From Chara braunii (taxonomy: Eukaryota; Streptophyta; Charophyceae; Charales; Characeae), in assembly GCA_003427395.1 (NCBI GenBank), contig BFEA01000066.1, forward strand, positions 3,762,915 through 3,786,457: a DNA stretch of 23,543 nucleotides, written 5' to 3'. Under the pieces are notes generated by a model. The model saw nothing but the letters and a program-made list of their open reading frames with translations. It made no database searches and was not told the origin of the DNA. The stretch's first letter is position 1; each line of letters opens with the position of its first letter. Both the position numbers and the translations under genes were made by a program. Positions 9,355 to 18,746 of this stretch are shown here, in pieces.

Positions 9355-10316
9355 TCAGGCCGCTCTAAAAGTTTAGGTAGCCTGAAGCTCTGGAGGTTGG
9401 GATGTCCCCATAAGTTTGGGGACACCCAGTGTTGTGAACTGCATGGAGAGTCAGGACGCTATACAAGTTGAGGTGACCTGACTACTCTGACTTGCGAGGG
9501 TTGATTTGGGGAGACCCAGTGTTGTGAACTGCATGGAGAGTCAGGACGCTATACAAGTTGAGGTGACCTGACTACTCTGACTTGCGAGGGTTGATTCTGC
9601 TTGACTTTCAGGGGCTCAGGGCGCTCTATAAGTTTAGGTACCCTGGGTGACCTTGGTTATTTGGGAGTTTTGTCAGTTTCTTTGGTTTTTAATGAGGAGG
9701 TTTGAACCGCTCTATAAGTTTAAGTGGTTCAACCCTTCTCTTGTTTTTTTTTAAGGGAATAATTCTGGCAGGGGACAGGTCGCTCTATAAGTTTAGGTAG
9801 CCTGGCCTACTGCCTCGCACAGACTGGGTCAGAGAGAAACGAACATGGCAAAGGATCAGACCGCTCTATAAGTTTAGGTAGTCTGACCCAATGCCTCGCA
9901 TATGTTGAAACCCAATGGATATAACCTGGCTATATTGTATTATTATGCTATTACGAGCAGGCTAGTCACGCCGCTCTATAAGTTTAGGTGGCCTGACTAT
10001 AGCTTATCACAACTGAAGAAAATATAACTTAGAGATATAATTGAACGTAAATCTGGGCGGACTGAGCAATGTTCTAAGTTGACCGGCTCAGCCCTATGTC
10101 CACTTTGAAGATTAAGTTCAAAGACATATATATAACTTGGCTATTTAAACAGTTCAGGGCGACAAGAGTGGTCTAGTCATACGCCAAAAGAAGAGAGAAG
10201 TAGTTGTGCCCTCTGTTTGTGAAAACCTCGCCAAGTCAGAACGCTCTATAAGTTTAGGTGTTCTGACTTTACGCCTGGCTAAGTTGGGCGCGCTCTGTAA
10301 GTTCAAGTGCCCTGAC
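9355..10316 (+). repeat. Array of about 12 hairpins with a conserved 19-nt loop and changing stems (family 1)
   Basis: The loop CGCTCTATAAGTTTAGGTA or a close variant recurs, flanked by self-complementary arms that differ between copies. Copies (left arm, right arm): 9355-9385 TCAGGC/GCCTGA; 9617-9645 CAGGG/CCCTG; 9702-9732 TTGAAC/GTTCAA; 9776-9804 CAGGT/GCCTG (one wobble); 9856-9886 TCAGAC/GTCTGA; 9963-9999 TAGTCACGC/GCCTGACTA (one mismatch); 10233-10269 AAGTCAGAA/TTCTGACTT. Diverged copies are at 9449-9483, 9539-9573, 10062-10091 and about 10286-10312. A shorter relative lies at 9403-9424 (TGTCCCC, 8-nt loop ATAAGTTT, GGGGACA). The paired changes imply selection or copying for a folded form. 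Several copies are followed by CCyATGCCTCGCA-like sequence. No matching RNA family is known to me. Confidence 0.8.
9415..9594 (+). repeat. 90-bp direct tandem duplication
   Basis: Bases 9415-9504 and 9505-9594 are the same 90-bp unit with a single difference that I can see (GGGGACACCC versus GGGGAGACCC). Each unit contains one family-1 hairpin (AGTCAGG/CCTGACT). The near identity shows a much more recent duplication than the rest of the array, or an assembly effect. Confidence 0.9.
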
Positions 10317-10608
10317 CTATGCCTTATGTAAGTTGGGTATAAAGGGGTAACTTACTGAGGAAGCATGAACTATTACTTGCTAAAAAAACTTGGGGTTGGT
10401 GAGAGTACTTACCTTTGTGGTTTGGCCTGCATGTGGCTGAGTGAGATTACTACTTGGTCTGGGTTTCAGGTTGACAGGTAGTTGTTTTAGAGGCTCGCCA
10501 CGTGCTAGAGCGATACGAGTTAGGTCAATTCCTGCATTTTCTAAGTTGACTTTATTTTACTTAGGGCGATTCTTGCGCTTTCTGAGACTCGCTATTATAC
10601 TTGGACTT
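10317..10608. other. Spacer between the two hairpin arrays
   Basis: AT-rich sequence with no gene recognised. A short open frame (10441-10689) runs into the second hairpin array and resembles no family. One more ACTTACCTT (10407-10415) is present. Confidence 0.4.
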
Positions 10609-11230
10609 GTAAAAATTTTGGTAAGCTACTTTCTCTACGGGAAGCGCTGCCAAAATTTTTACAGATTCAAGGAGTTAGACAAATTTTGACTTGTCAAAGT
10701 TCAGCTTGCCTTTTTTGTATATGTGACTTAGTAAAAATTTGAAAAGTCTCATTTTCTAAGGGGAGTGCTGCCCAATTTTTTGTTAATTCAGGGAGTTAGA
10801 CAAAATTGGACTTTGAGAAGTCAAAGTTAGGCTTAAACTCTAAACTTAGTTTTGTATAAATTTTTGGAAAGCACTTTTCTAGGGGGAGTACTGGCGAAAT
10901 TTCTGCACAACTACAGAGTTCGTCAGATTTTGTCTAAGTTGAACTCAAGGTTGGGGGTTGAGTTCAAATTTCACTTGGTATAAATCTGGGAAATCCCCAA
11001 TTCCAAAGGGGATGATGCCCAAATTTCTGTTAATTCAGAGAGATAGACAAAATTTGATTTTCAAAGAGTTATAGATTACTCCTGCTTTGATATTTGGGGG
11101 TTGTATAAACTCTGAAAAGACACTTTTCCTACGGAAAGCGCTACCGAAATTTCCTTGAATTCGAGAAGTTAGATTATATTTTGACAGGTGGCGATTCTGG
11201 CAATCCACCTTAATAGAGGAGACTCTGCCA
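10609..11230 (+). repeat. Tandem 125-bp repeat carrying hairpins with a conserved core (family 2)
   Basis: Left arms begin at about 10609, 10733, 10858, 10982 and 11107, so the period is 124-125 bp. Copy 1 has a perfect 13-bp stem, GTAAAAATTTTGG (10609-10621) with CCAAAATTTTTAC (10650-10662), around a 28-nt core. Copy 4 has AAATCTGGG/CCCAAATTT (one mismatch) plus an inner ATCCCC/GGGGAT (10993-10998, 11008-11013). Copy 5 keeps an inner TTTTCC-TAC-GGAAAG hairpin. A related partial copy has TGGCA/TGCCA (11198-11202, 11226-11230). Cores share a CTTT..CTA..GGGAG..CTG pattern. A tail like ATTCAGGGAGTTAGACAAAATTTGA follows most copies. Copies 3-5 each begin with a TATA-like GTATAAA. They could be promoter-type repeats of an LTR or structured RNA units. 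Confidence 0.75.
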
Positions 11231-11782
11231 TTAGTCTACCTTTGCTTTGGGCGCTGGCTTAGAAGCAGGCTTGGACTTAGTTGGCAGGAAGCCTTCCGTG
11301 AGAATGTGCGATGGAGGTTTATCCCCCATATGCTGATGTTTTAGCTTGGGCATTTGACTTATTTTGTGTTGCAGGTCCTTTGGGGTGTCTGATTCAGGAT
11401 CAGAACTAGATTCAGCTTGATCCCTTGAGGATCACCTTCTGTTATCACTGATAGTAGGTCGGTTGCCGATTCGTCGGTCGTCGACTCAATTCCAACTCAC
11501 TCTCCATACTCAACCTAAAAGGCTTTAGCCCTGGTGGTTTTACTGTTTGTTAAGGGTTTTCATCCGGACTTTTATTGAATGACCATTTAACAAAGGTACA
11601 AAGTGTTTAATTGAGGTCAGTTGGATCGGCGATTGGGGCTTGCATGGCTAAACGGAAGGGGTATAAGCCTAGAGAATGGTTGGGGTTGACTCCGTGTAGT
11701 GCGTGTTTTGTCGTTCGATTCTTGGTGTGATTGCAGGTATGTCCTGTGGCTCGAATTTTTGGATATGGATTGCCTGCAATCT
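11231..11782. other. Non-coding stretch after the hairpin arrays
   Basis: No coding potential recognised. A good 3' splice-site-like stretch, T-rich and ending TTGTGTTGCAG, lies near 11364-11374, but no partner exon could be identified. Confidence 0.35.
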
Positions 11783-11800
11783 CATATATATATATATATG
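11783..11800. repeat. AT microsatellite
   Basis: CATATATATATATATATG, an 18-bp alternating and self-complementary run. Confidence 0.95.
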
Positions 11801-13595
11801 GTTGTGAGGGGTCTCACTGTGCCTGTGAGAAGTGATCGTCGCAACTCTATCTCCCTTATGCGTGTATGCATTAGGTGTGCTTGTGGTGGATATTTAAGAG
11901 GCATAAAAGGTCCGTGTTAAAATCTCGTTCAAAGGTTGAGGTTGAGGGGCAGGGAAGACCCTCCCTTCTGCCTATTTGCGTCTTGAGGCGTTCTTAGTCG
12001 GACGTTGGTCCTGGGCCGGGATTCAAGGTCCTTGTCCAGGACATCCCAAGCCCTAAACTATGGAGGGGAGGAATCTACCCTTGCACAGAGCCTATTTACC
12101 TCGGCCGGCGAGACACCCCACCTTAAAGGCGGAAATGTCATGAGGGCCGAATGGCGTGTCCTTCAGCCGTTCAATATCATGAGGGGAGACCCCTTGCGAT
12201 GTGTTCCTCCAACCATTCAATATCGCGAGGCCGGAGCCGCGATTACCACGAACGATTGGTATCGGTGGTTGATATAGAGTTGGCCTGCGGCCGCGTAGCT
12301 TTATGGTGGAGTCTTGCGCGCAACGTTTCGCCGCCCCAGCGTCTAAAAATTATGGGATCACCGGGCTCGCACGTAGGCGCAACGCTTGGGATTGTTGTAG
12401 GCCGCCGGCACCACTCGTAGAGGGGAAGGGTACCCCATGGTCATGAGTCCCTTTAAAGCAAAGGGGGCCCTTGCCCTGTTCCCCCTTCTTGTCTTCGTGC
12501 GTGTTCTGCTTGTTTTTTAAGGATTATTATGGTTGGACGTTATAGTCCGTGGCAGCCGTCAAAGTCAAACCACTTGACTTTCGCCTAGGCCCGGGGAGGA
12601 CTTACCCCCAGGGCCGCGAGGGACGACTACCACAACAGGCGTGGACCTGTGTACCACCCGCTCTGCATAAGGTGCAGAAGAGGGTGTATGGTCTCCAACC
12701 GCGCATGGCGGTTGTCAAGCGTCGAGAGATTAACCCTCAAGGCGCGTGTCAGCCAACACTTGAGTGTCGAATGCAACCCTCGAGACTAATGAGCATCGCA
12801 CCATTGTGGGAACTGCACAGTACGCCATCATTGCGACTGCTTCCGTATGCCTGCATTGCTAGTCGACATGAGTAGGCCCTGTGTCCGCGCGGTTTTATAC
12901 TAAGTCTCGCGCGTGACGCCTTTCCGATTTCTGCATCGGAAAGTTATGGGACGGCTACTGAGGGGCTAGGAGCGTTGTCGCGTTGTTTATGCGGCGTTGT
13001 TTGTGTGGGTCGTTTCGNCATCGGAAAGTTATGGGACGGCTACTGAGGGGCTAGGAGCGTTGTCGCGTTGTTTATGCGGCGTTGTTTGTGTGGGTCGTTT
13101 CGGGCGTATGTGTGTGTGTGTGCGTTGCTGTTTTGTGATTGTTAGAGTGGTGTGCGCGTGGTGTGTGGGATGCGTCCTAGTCGCCCGACGTCGAGCCGCG
13201 CTTGGGACTTCAGCCCCCCAAGATGTTGGCTCGCGCGCGGGTCCGATAGGCGTATTACCGCGCGTACCCCCTATGCTACAGCGAACGAGAAACGCCCTCG
13301 GCTGGTCCACCTCTGCGATTGCAATTGATTAGCTTTCGTACTGTGGTTTGGTAGCTCAGCGGGGATACGCCCACCGAAGGGAGGTGACAGCTCTTGTAAG
13401 GTGGAGGTAAGTTGTGCCTCGCGTAGGCCCTTTCCTGTCGTAGGGGCTCGCGAGAGGTATGGCTGGCGCACTCAGCCGGAGCGGCCTAAGGAAGCTCCAC
13501 TTGCGTGCTCGTGAAGAGGTTGGTCCATCTCCTGCGTGACACGGCCGAGAGGGTCCCGCGCTGTGGCGTGCGGTGCCGGACCAATGCGCTCGACA
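11801..13595 (+). mobile_element. Probable 5' LTR, right-hand part (left end not located)
   Basis: The sequence ends in CA at 13594-13595, two bases before a clear tRNA-Asp primer-binding site, as expected for the 3' end of a 5' LTR. Open frames in it (12005-12420, 12549-12875, 12997-13332) have no family resemblance and are probably chance. It contains a short direct repeat, C-C-R-TTCAATATC..GAGG, at about 12168 and 12213, a TATA-like TTTTATAC at about 12893, a short TG run at about 13107-13122 and an 84-bp duplication around an N. I could not find where the LTR begins, so the start given here is arbitrary; the hairpin arrays may be part of it. Confidence 0.5.
12934..13102. repeat. Exact 84-bp duplication on both sides of a single N
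   Basis: Bases 12934-13017 and 13019-13102 are identical and are separated by one N at 13018. This is what results when two contigs ending in the same sequence are placed end to end instead of being merged. It is more likely an assembly artefact than biology. Confidence 0.9.
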
Positions 13596-13597
13596 GG

Positions 13598-13615
13598 TGG
13601 CGCCGTTGCCGGGGA
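13598..13615 (+). promoter_or_regulatory. Primer-binding site, tRNA-Asp type
   Basis: TGGCGCCGTTGCCGGGGA is complementary to the 3' end of plant tRNA-Asp(GUC), including the CCA tail. The same primer site is known from plant Tat/Athila Ty3-like elements. Reverse transcription of the element would start here. The site fixes the + orientation of the element and the end of the 5' LTR at 13595. Confidence 0.9.
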
Positions 13616-13656
13616 TAACGGGAGCCTACCGTTGTCCCTGGTGGAACGACATTCAG

Positions 13657-13966
13657 GTATGAAAATGAGGGAGAGCTAGGCATATGAGTGGATAAGGGGA
13701 GGTTATGAGAGGAAGTGTATGGTGGCCTATATGACTATGGGTGTGAATGATTGACTGATTGGCGGCTTGGCTGATGGCGTGGGTGAGGTGAATGTGTGAG
13801 GAGACCTTATGGTAAGGGTAGGCCTTATCTAGGTAGGCCTAAGGGAAACGAGAAGAGAAATGTCTGCCAGGTCTAGAGGGTCAAATGTTTGAGGGGTCAA
13901 CCTGATAGGGTCGTGAGGGAATGAACTTCTGAGTGGGGCCTTTCATTCTATCGTTTCTTATAACAG
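13657..13966 (+). other. Probable leader intron between primer site and gag
   Basis: A donor CAG|GTATGA (GT at 13657-13658) lies about 40 bp after the primer site, and an acceptor, T-rich and ending TTCTTATAACAG|GAAG (AG at 13965-13966), lies 31 bp before the gag ATG. The stretch between them has no coding potential. Its size (310 bp) and placement fit a 5'-leader intron. In a retroelement this would be removed from messenger RNA but kept in genomic RNA. This is inferred from sequence only. Confidence 0.45.
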
Positions 13967-13996
13967 GAAGTTTGAAGCCGGAGGCGGTTGATCAAA

Positions 13997-14692
13997 ATGC
14001 CTGAAGCGATGGCAGACGGTGGGAGGAGGCTCGTGACACTCGACGACCTCATCGATGCCTTGGACAAGCGCGAGAGGGCGCCAAGCAATGTCCCAAAGAT
14101 TGAGACATTCCACTTCAAGGGGGATTGGGTATCTGACTGGTTGGATGTGACAGAGCAGGCGCTGGTAGGACTGTCATATGAGGTCAAGCTCCAGCGGGTC
14201 CTGAGGTACATCCTGCATAGTCACTATCGGGGAGTAATGGACGCCGCCAGCGGCAGTTGGGCAAAGTTTGGGGACCTGATGCGGAGGAAGTACACGCTGG
14301 GGGATGGCCTGTTGACCATGGCCGACTTGGAGGCCATGAATAAGGAAGACTTCTCTACCATTGGGGCGTTCGTGCACGAATTTAAGAAAAAGGCGAGGAA
14401 ATTGCACGGGATTTCTGAGGAGGCGCAGTGCGCCACATTTTTGGGGTTGCTTACGGGTTTGGAGGCCACTGAGTTGACAAAGTATGGGGAAGGGAGTGAG
14501 AGGCTCACCTGGGCAACTATTGACAAGGGAGTGGAAGAAGGGAGCCTGGACCAGGTGGAGCAACACCAAATGAGGTTGCAAAGGCGTAAGAGGAAGGAGA
14601 GGGATGCTACTGCATCTGGGACCCCAGGAGTGAAGAGAATCGTCACGGACGTGTTGGCGGCGCCCGGGTATGACAATGGAGTGGAAATATAG
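13997..14692 (+). pseudogene. Gag polyprotein, N-terminal part (retrotransposon gag / capsid-like)
   Basis: I chose ATG 13997 as the start: it is the first ATG after the possible leader intron, and the frame upstream has only a TTG. The helical protein has a block typical of retrotransposon gag capsids (about 14090-14500): FHFKGDW at the start, W-L-D-V-T-E-Q-A-L, a central L-M-R-R-K-Y-T-L-G, and I-G-A-F-V-H-E-F-K-K-K-A followed by a T-F-L-G-L-L-T-G-L stretch. It ends with a basic region (about 14575-14605) before an in-frame TAG at 14690-14692. The same frame continues into the nucleocapsid part, so the TAG breaks one gag gene. The product would assemble the cytoplasmic particle. Confidence 0.8.
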
Positions 14693-15601
14693 AAAAGAGG
14701 GGTGATAGTGGCCCAAGGCCGGGCGTCAGGGGTAGTGGATGAGGAGGCTGGGCGCGAAGATTACGGCAGGGAGGAGACGGGTTCCCAGGCCCTGACTAAG
14801 GCCCAGAGGAAGCAGCGCAACCTGCTGGTGGGAGGGCAGGGGTCAGGGAAGGGGCAGGTTCCCCAAGCCATTGCCGCACCGCTGTCTGTCGCCGCGGCCA
14901 CGCCAGCGCCAACAGGATCATCGCACATGGGGCCGCCACCAGCTTGCGGATATTGGGTACCGCATTGTCAGTCCGCACCCTGGCCCAGTTGCAACCACTG
15001 TGTCTCATGTGGAGGGAGTCAAGGCCACACGGGGCACATGGTCCCCTATTCGGGCCCATCGGCAAGTATGGGGCCCCCGAGCTACCCAGCAGCTCAAGGC
15101 CAGCCTGTGGCCCAACCGCCGCCCTCCCAAAAGGCCTCGCAGGCTAGTGTGGCCGGGGGAGGGAATCCAGGGCAAGGTGGGCAAGGCAATGGGGGTCGAG
15201 GCCAATGGGGTCGAGGAGGGGGTGGCCGGGGGCGAGGAGGAAATGGTGGGGGCCGTGGGGGTGGTTGGAATAATCAGGGAGGCCAGAGCCAAGGTGGCCA
15301 GGGCAGCCAGGAGGGGGGCCAAGGGTATGGGAGGCCCCACTTCGATTGGCGGAATGCAACTTGTTGGCATTGCGGCGAGGTAGGCCACACCCTACGGTTC
15401 TGCCAACAGCGGCGGGACGACGAGTTGGCGGGACTGATCTCCTCCTGTATGGATGGGGACATATACGATAGGTGGGGAAAGCATATCGATCCCAGGACCC
15501 GGGAGGAATCAGACAGGAAGCCCTCAGGCGAGCGGCGACAGGGCCACCAGCAGCCCCAGCGATGTTTAGGATATAGCAAGGAAGGGAGGATCTGGGTGTG
15601 A
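14693..15601 (+). pseudogene. Gag polyprotein, C-terminal part with RGG-rich region and CCHC zinc knuckle
   Basis: In the same frame as the capsid part after the TAG at 14690-14692. The middle (about 14860-15130) is rich in Pro, Ala and Ser and has a few Cys/His residues. A Gly/Arg/Gln/Asn-rich stretch (about 15150-15340) with repeated RGG/GGRG units follows, then a perfect CCHC knuckle C-x2-C-x4-H-x4-C at 15362-15403. Knuckle and RGG region would bind the element RNA (nucleocapsid role). The frame ends at TGA 15599-15601; the protease reads in the -1 frame. No classical slippery heptamer was seen at the overlap (about 15577-15601), so an indel is as likely as programmed shifting. Confidence 0.8.
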
Positions 15602-16518
15602 GGGTCGAAGACATTGTGGATCAGAGTGAGGAAGTGACTCAGCAACTAAAGGCAGGGACTATAAAGGAGGAACCTATAGTCATTGAGTCAGAGGATGAGG
15701 TGCAGGAGGTGGCAAGAGGGCCAGCCTCGACCATCCTGGGAAGGATGGAGGACCTGCTTGCGAAGGTGGGCAGGTACCAAGAACGGTTGAGGGTGATGTG
15801 TGAGGGGGCTCGAGAGTGGGAAGCCGCAATGGTGGACATGGGCGCTTAGATGAATATCATCCGGGAGCGGGACGCGACCATGCTAGGGCTGGAGGTTGAC
15901 CATTCGGACCATGGTGTGCTGCACGGTGCCAACTGTAAGGCAATTTTCTGCGGCACCGCGTCTAACGTGATGGTGGAAATTGGGAGGGTAAGGGCGCGAA
16001 TGTGATACTTCGTCATGCCCGATGTCGACCACCCTATCCTTCTCGGGAGGTCGTTCCTCTGTCAAACGGAGACCTTGGTCTTCAATAGGCATGAGGGGAC
16101 GATGATCCTGGCCCTATCCGATCCGACATGCGAAAACTACGAAATCATCAAGTGTCGGAACACAGGGCCCAGAAGTGGGAGGAATAGGCTCAACCTCGGC
16201 TCCTTTACCTTCGGGGAGTCGGAGTACGCGCGAGGAAGACTCCGGGAGCAACAAGAGGAGGAAGAAGCAGGCGAGGTATTGTCCCTGAGCCTCAACGATG
16301 AAATGGAGGTGGTGGCGGCGCATGATATGGCGGACCCTGAAGCTATAAAGGCATTGAGGGAGCACGTCCTGGAGAACCCTCAGGTGGGAGAAGTGGAACT
16401 GATCTATCGGCTTCCAGGAAGGAAAGGGGACCCTGCGATGGCCCAGACCCGGACGACAAGTCAACCTTTTTTAGGGGAGGGCTTAAGCAGGGCTCCCAAA
16501 GGCGGTACAAGACCATAG
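15577..16518 (+). pseudogene. Retropepsin-like aspartic protease (broken)
   Basis: The frame is -1 relative to gag and open from 15577. After an acidic, helical linker comes the active-site stretch V-D-M-G-A (Asp codon 15835-15837), then TAG at 15847-15849 and M-N-I-I-R-E in the same frame. Retropepsins usually have D-[ST]-G-A followed by a residue and N-[IL]-[IL], so the stop replaces a single codon, and Met replaces the usual Ser/Thr. A second in-frame stop, TGA 16003-16005, precedes the C-terminal signature H-P-I-L-L-G-R-S-F-L (about 16030-16060). An acidic linker leads to reverse transcriptase. The enzyme would cleave the polyprotein during particle maturation. Confidence 0.75.
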
Positions 16519-17657
16519 ACAAGAAGTGTCGCCCAGTCCCCATGCTTGTTACGGAGGATGAAGAGGCCTATTATAAGCGGGAGCGGGGACTGATCAGACG
16601 AATGCGGGAGCGTGCGCAGGCAGGGTCGTGTCGAATAAATGATGGGAATGAAGAGGAGTTGATAATTGGCGAGCCTGGCTTCCTTTCGCCCCAGGAGAGG
16701 ACCTTGATGGTGGAGACCATGAAGAGGAGGCATTGCGCATATGCGTTTAACGATGACGAGCGTGGGAGGTTGGACGTGGATAAGATCCCAATGATACGAA
16801 TCCATACCGTCCCACACGAGCCATGGAATCTGAGGGGCGCGCGATACCCGAATCAAGATGAAGAGAAGAAGGTGGTGGACTACCTGGACGGGAAGATGCG
16901 GACATACGTGGCAGACTATTCCAGTGGACCGTATGCCTCCCCTTGGTTTTGTTTTATTAAGCCGAACGGGACGCTACGGTGGGTGCAGGATTTGCAACGA
17001 TTGAATGCAGTGACGGTGCGGGACGCGAGAGGATTGCCGAACGCGGACGCCCTGTCAGAGTCATGCGCAGGAAGGCCTATAATCTCACTTATAGACCTTT
17101 ATTCTGGGTATGACCAGTTTTTTGTATACCCGCCGGATAGGCCGGTGACGGCAATGCATACACCAAGGGGGCTGATCCACATGAACGTGGCCCCTCAGGG
17201 GTGGACTAATGCGGTGGCGATGGTGCAAAGGCACATGATTAGGGTCATGCAGACGGTTAGTCCACATATTACCCAGCCCTACATTGACGATCTGGCGGTC
17301 AAGGGTCCAAAAGAGAAGGAGGAAAACGAAGTGATGCCCGGAGTGAGGCGGTTCGTCTGGAAACACATCCAGGATATCGATCAGGTTCTGGGTCTGCTGG
17401 AGGAGCACAACTTGACGGCGAGCGGCCCCAAGTCGAAGCACTGTATGAGGGAGGCCACGATCCTGGGCTTTGTCTGTAATGAGAAGGGGTGGAGGTCAGA
17501 TGTGAAGAAAACGGACAAGATCCTAGAGTGGTCAGTCCCCTTTCAGTCGATAACGGATATGAGGAGCTTCCTTGGGACCTGTGGGTTTTGGAGAAGTTTT
17601 GTGAAGGACTTCGCCACCAAGACAGAGCATTTGAGGAAGCTGGTGCGTCAGGATTAG
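16461..17657 (+). pseudogene. Reverse transcriptase domain of pol
   Basis: The frame changes by -1 again somewhere in about 16420-16470, after which sensible pol sequence is continuous. The N-terminal part includes the G-L-x-Q-G..R-R-Y-K stretch near 16480. Palm motifs: W-F-C-F-I-K-P-N-G-T-L-R-W-V-Q-D-L (about 16945-16995), L-I-D-L-Y-S-G-Y-D-Q-F with the first catalytic Asp at 17094-17096, P-Q-G-W-T-N-A-V (about 17190), and Y-I-D-D at 17280-17291. All three catalytic aspartates are kept. The thumb includes F-L-G-T-C-G-F-W-R-S-F-V-K-D-F-A (about 17570-17620). It ends at TAG 17655-17657 with TGA at 17661-17663 just after, both in frame with RNase H. Its role is minus- and plus-strand cDNA synthesis. 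Confidence 0.92.
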
Positions 17658-17663
17658 GAGTGA

Positions 17664-18746
17664 GTCTGGGGCGAAGACCGGGAGAAGGCTGTGGAAAGGA
17701 TGAAGGGAGAGTTCAAGGAAGGAGGCTTGGTGCTGGGAGCGTCGAATTACGAGGCCACAGAGGAAAAACCATTCGTTGTCGAGACGGACGCTGGGCCAAC
17801 TGCCTTAGGAGGGGTCCTGATTCAGGCAGATGCATATGGAAAGGAGAGGCCGCTAAGGTTTGAAAGTCGTACTCTCAATACGACCGAGAGAAACTACTCG
17901 CAGTTTAAGAAGGAGACGTTGGCGGTACTCCATTGCCTGAGGACCTTCCGGAACTATATCTTTGGCATGAGGCTCATCTTGAGGGTGGACCCTACTGCGC
18001 TTGCGTGTTCCCTGAAAAGTTATACTCCATCTGACCCAACCATCGCGAGGTGGTTAATTTTCATTTGGGTGTTTAACTTTGAGTTGGAGAGGATTCCAGG
18101 GAACAAGAATAGGGCAGATGGGCTGAGCTGTATCAACTGGGACAGGGCGAATCTGGAGTCAATTGAGGATACCCCACCAGTCGACGGGTTCTTGGATCAG
18201 GAGGAGGATGTCCGCCTCCACATAAATGAATGGTCGTTGAGGGTGCCTAGTTGCGTCACGCATCCCATATGGCTAGCGCCAAGGGGGTACGAGCGAAAGG
18301 AGGAGTTGGTCCTCAAGCCCTTCCAGGAAGAAGATCCGTGGGGGAGTAGGGATGTTGGTTGGATGATGAAGTTGGCATTGGCGGGTATACATAGTCCGGC
18401 AGAGGAAGTGAGGACGATAGAGGAACGCCCAACCCAGGTAGAGGAGCATGAGCAATTAATGGGAGGGATGTATTTGCTCACTAATACGCTTCTGCAGGGA
18501 AACTTTAACCAGAGGGGCTCATTTGGTCATGAGGACAGTGAACTTCTTGTTCCTGAAAGTCAGGACAATGAGTTACAAGAGGGAGAGATCAAGGAGGCGT
18601 TTCGCGCAGAAGAGTATGACGGGATCTATCGGGAATTGGGGTTACTCCTGTCATGCGAGATAAGGGAAAGGGATGCAAGTGCCAAAGCCCAAAAGATGAG
18701 GCATCTCTACGTAGTAAGAGATGGTCACCTGCTTATAAAGCGGTAG
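17664..18746 (+). pseudogene. RNase H domain and linker of pol
   Basis: Same frame as reverse transcriptase. RNase H motifs: V-E-T-D-A-G (Asp 17787-17789), S-R-T-L-N-T-T-E-R-N-Y-S then K-K-E-T-L-A-V-L (catalytic-type Glu), L-R-V-D-P-T-A-L where most relatives have T-D-H, and G-N-K-N-R-A-D-G-L-S ending the domain near 18130. It would degrade the RNA strand during reverse transcription. About 200 codons of acidic linker follow with no known fold, ending at an in-frame TAG (18744-18746), beyond which integrase continues in the same frame. The change of the usual His after the third Asp to Pro is unusual. Confidence 0.85.

Noticed and set aside
9355-11230. CRISPR array
   Set aside because: Repeats are hairpin units with irregular or 125-bp spacing and changing arms, spacer regions are not of uniform length, and the context is eukaryotic.
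12005-12875. Small + strand open frames as host genes
   Set aside because: Short, overlapping, without motifs, and located in a probable LTR.
10206-13595. Complete 5' LTR of about 3.4 kb starting at 10206
   Set aside because: The likeness to the putative 3' LTR start fades after about 20 bases and the boundary would cut through the family-1 hairpin array; not strong enough to annotate.
13598-13615. tRNA gene
   Set aside because: Only the complement of a tRNA 3' end is present, without the cloverleaf; its place marks it as a primer-binding site.
15577-15601. Programmed -1 frameshift between gag and protease
   Set aside because: No standard slippery heptamer or obvious downstream pseudoknot was seen in the short overlap; an indel in a decayed copy explains it equally well.
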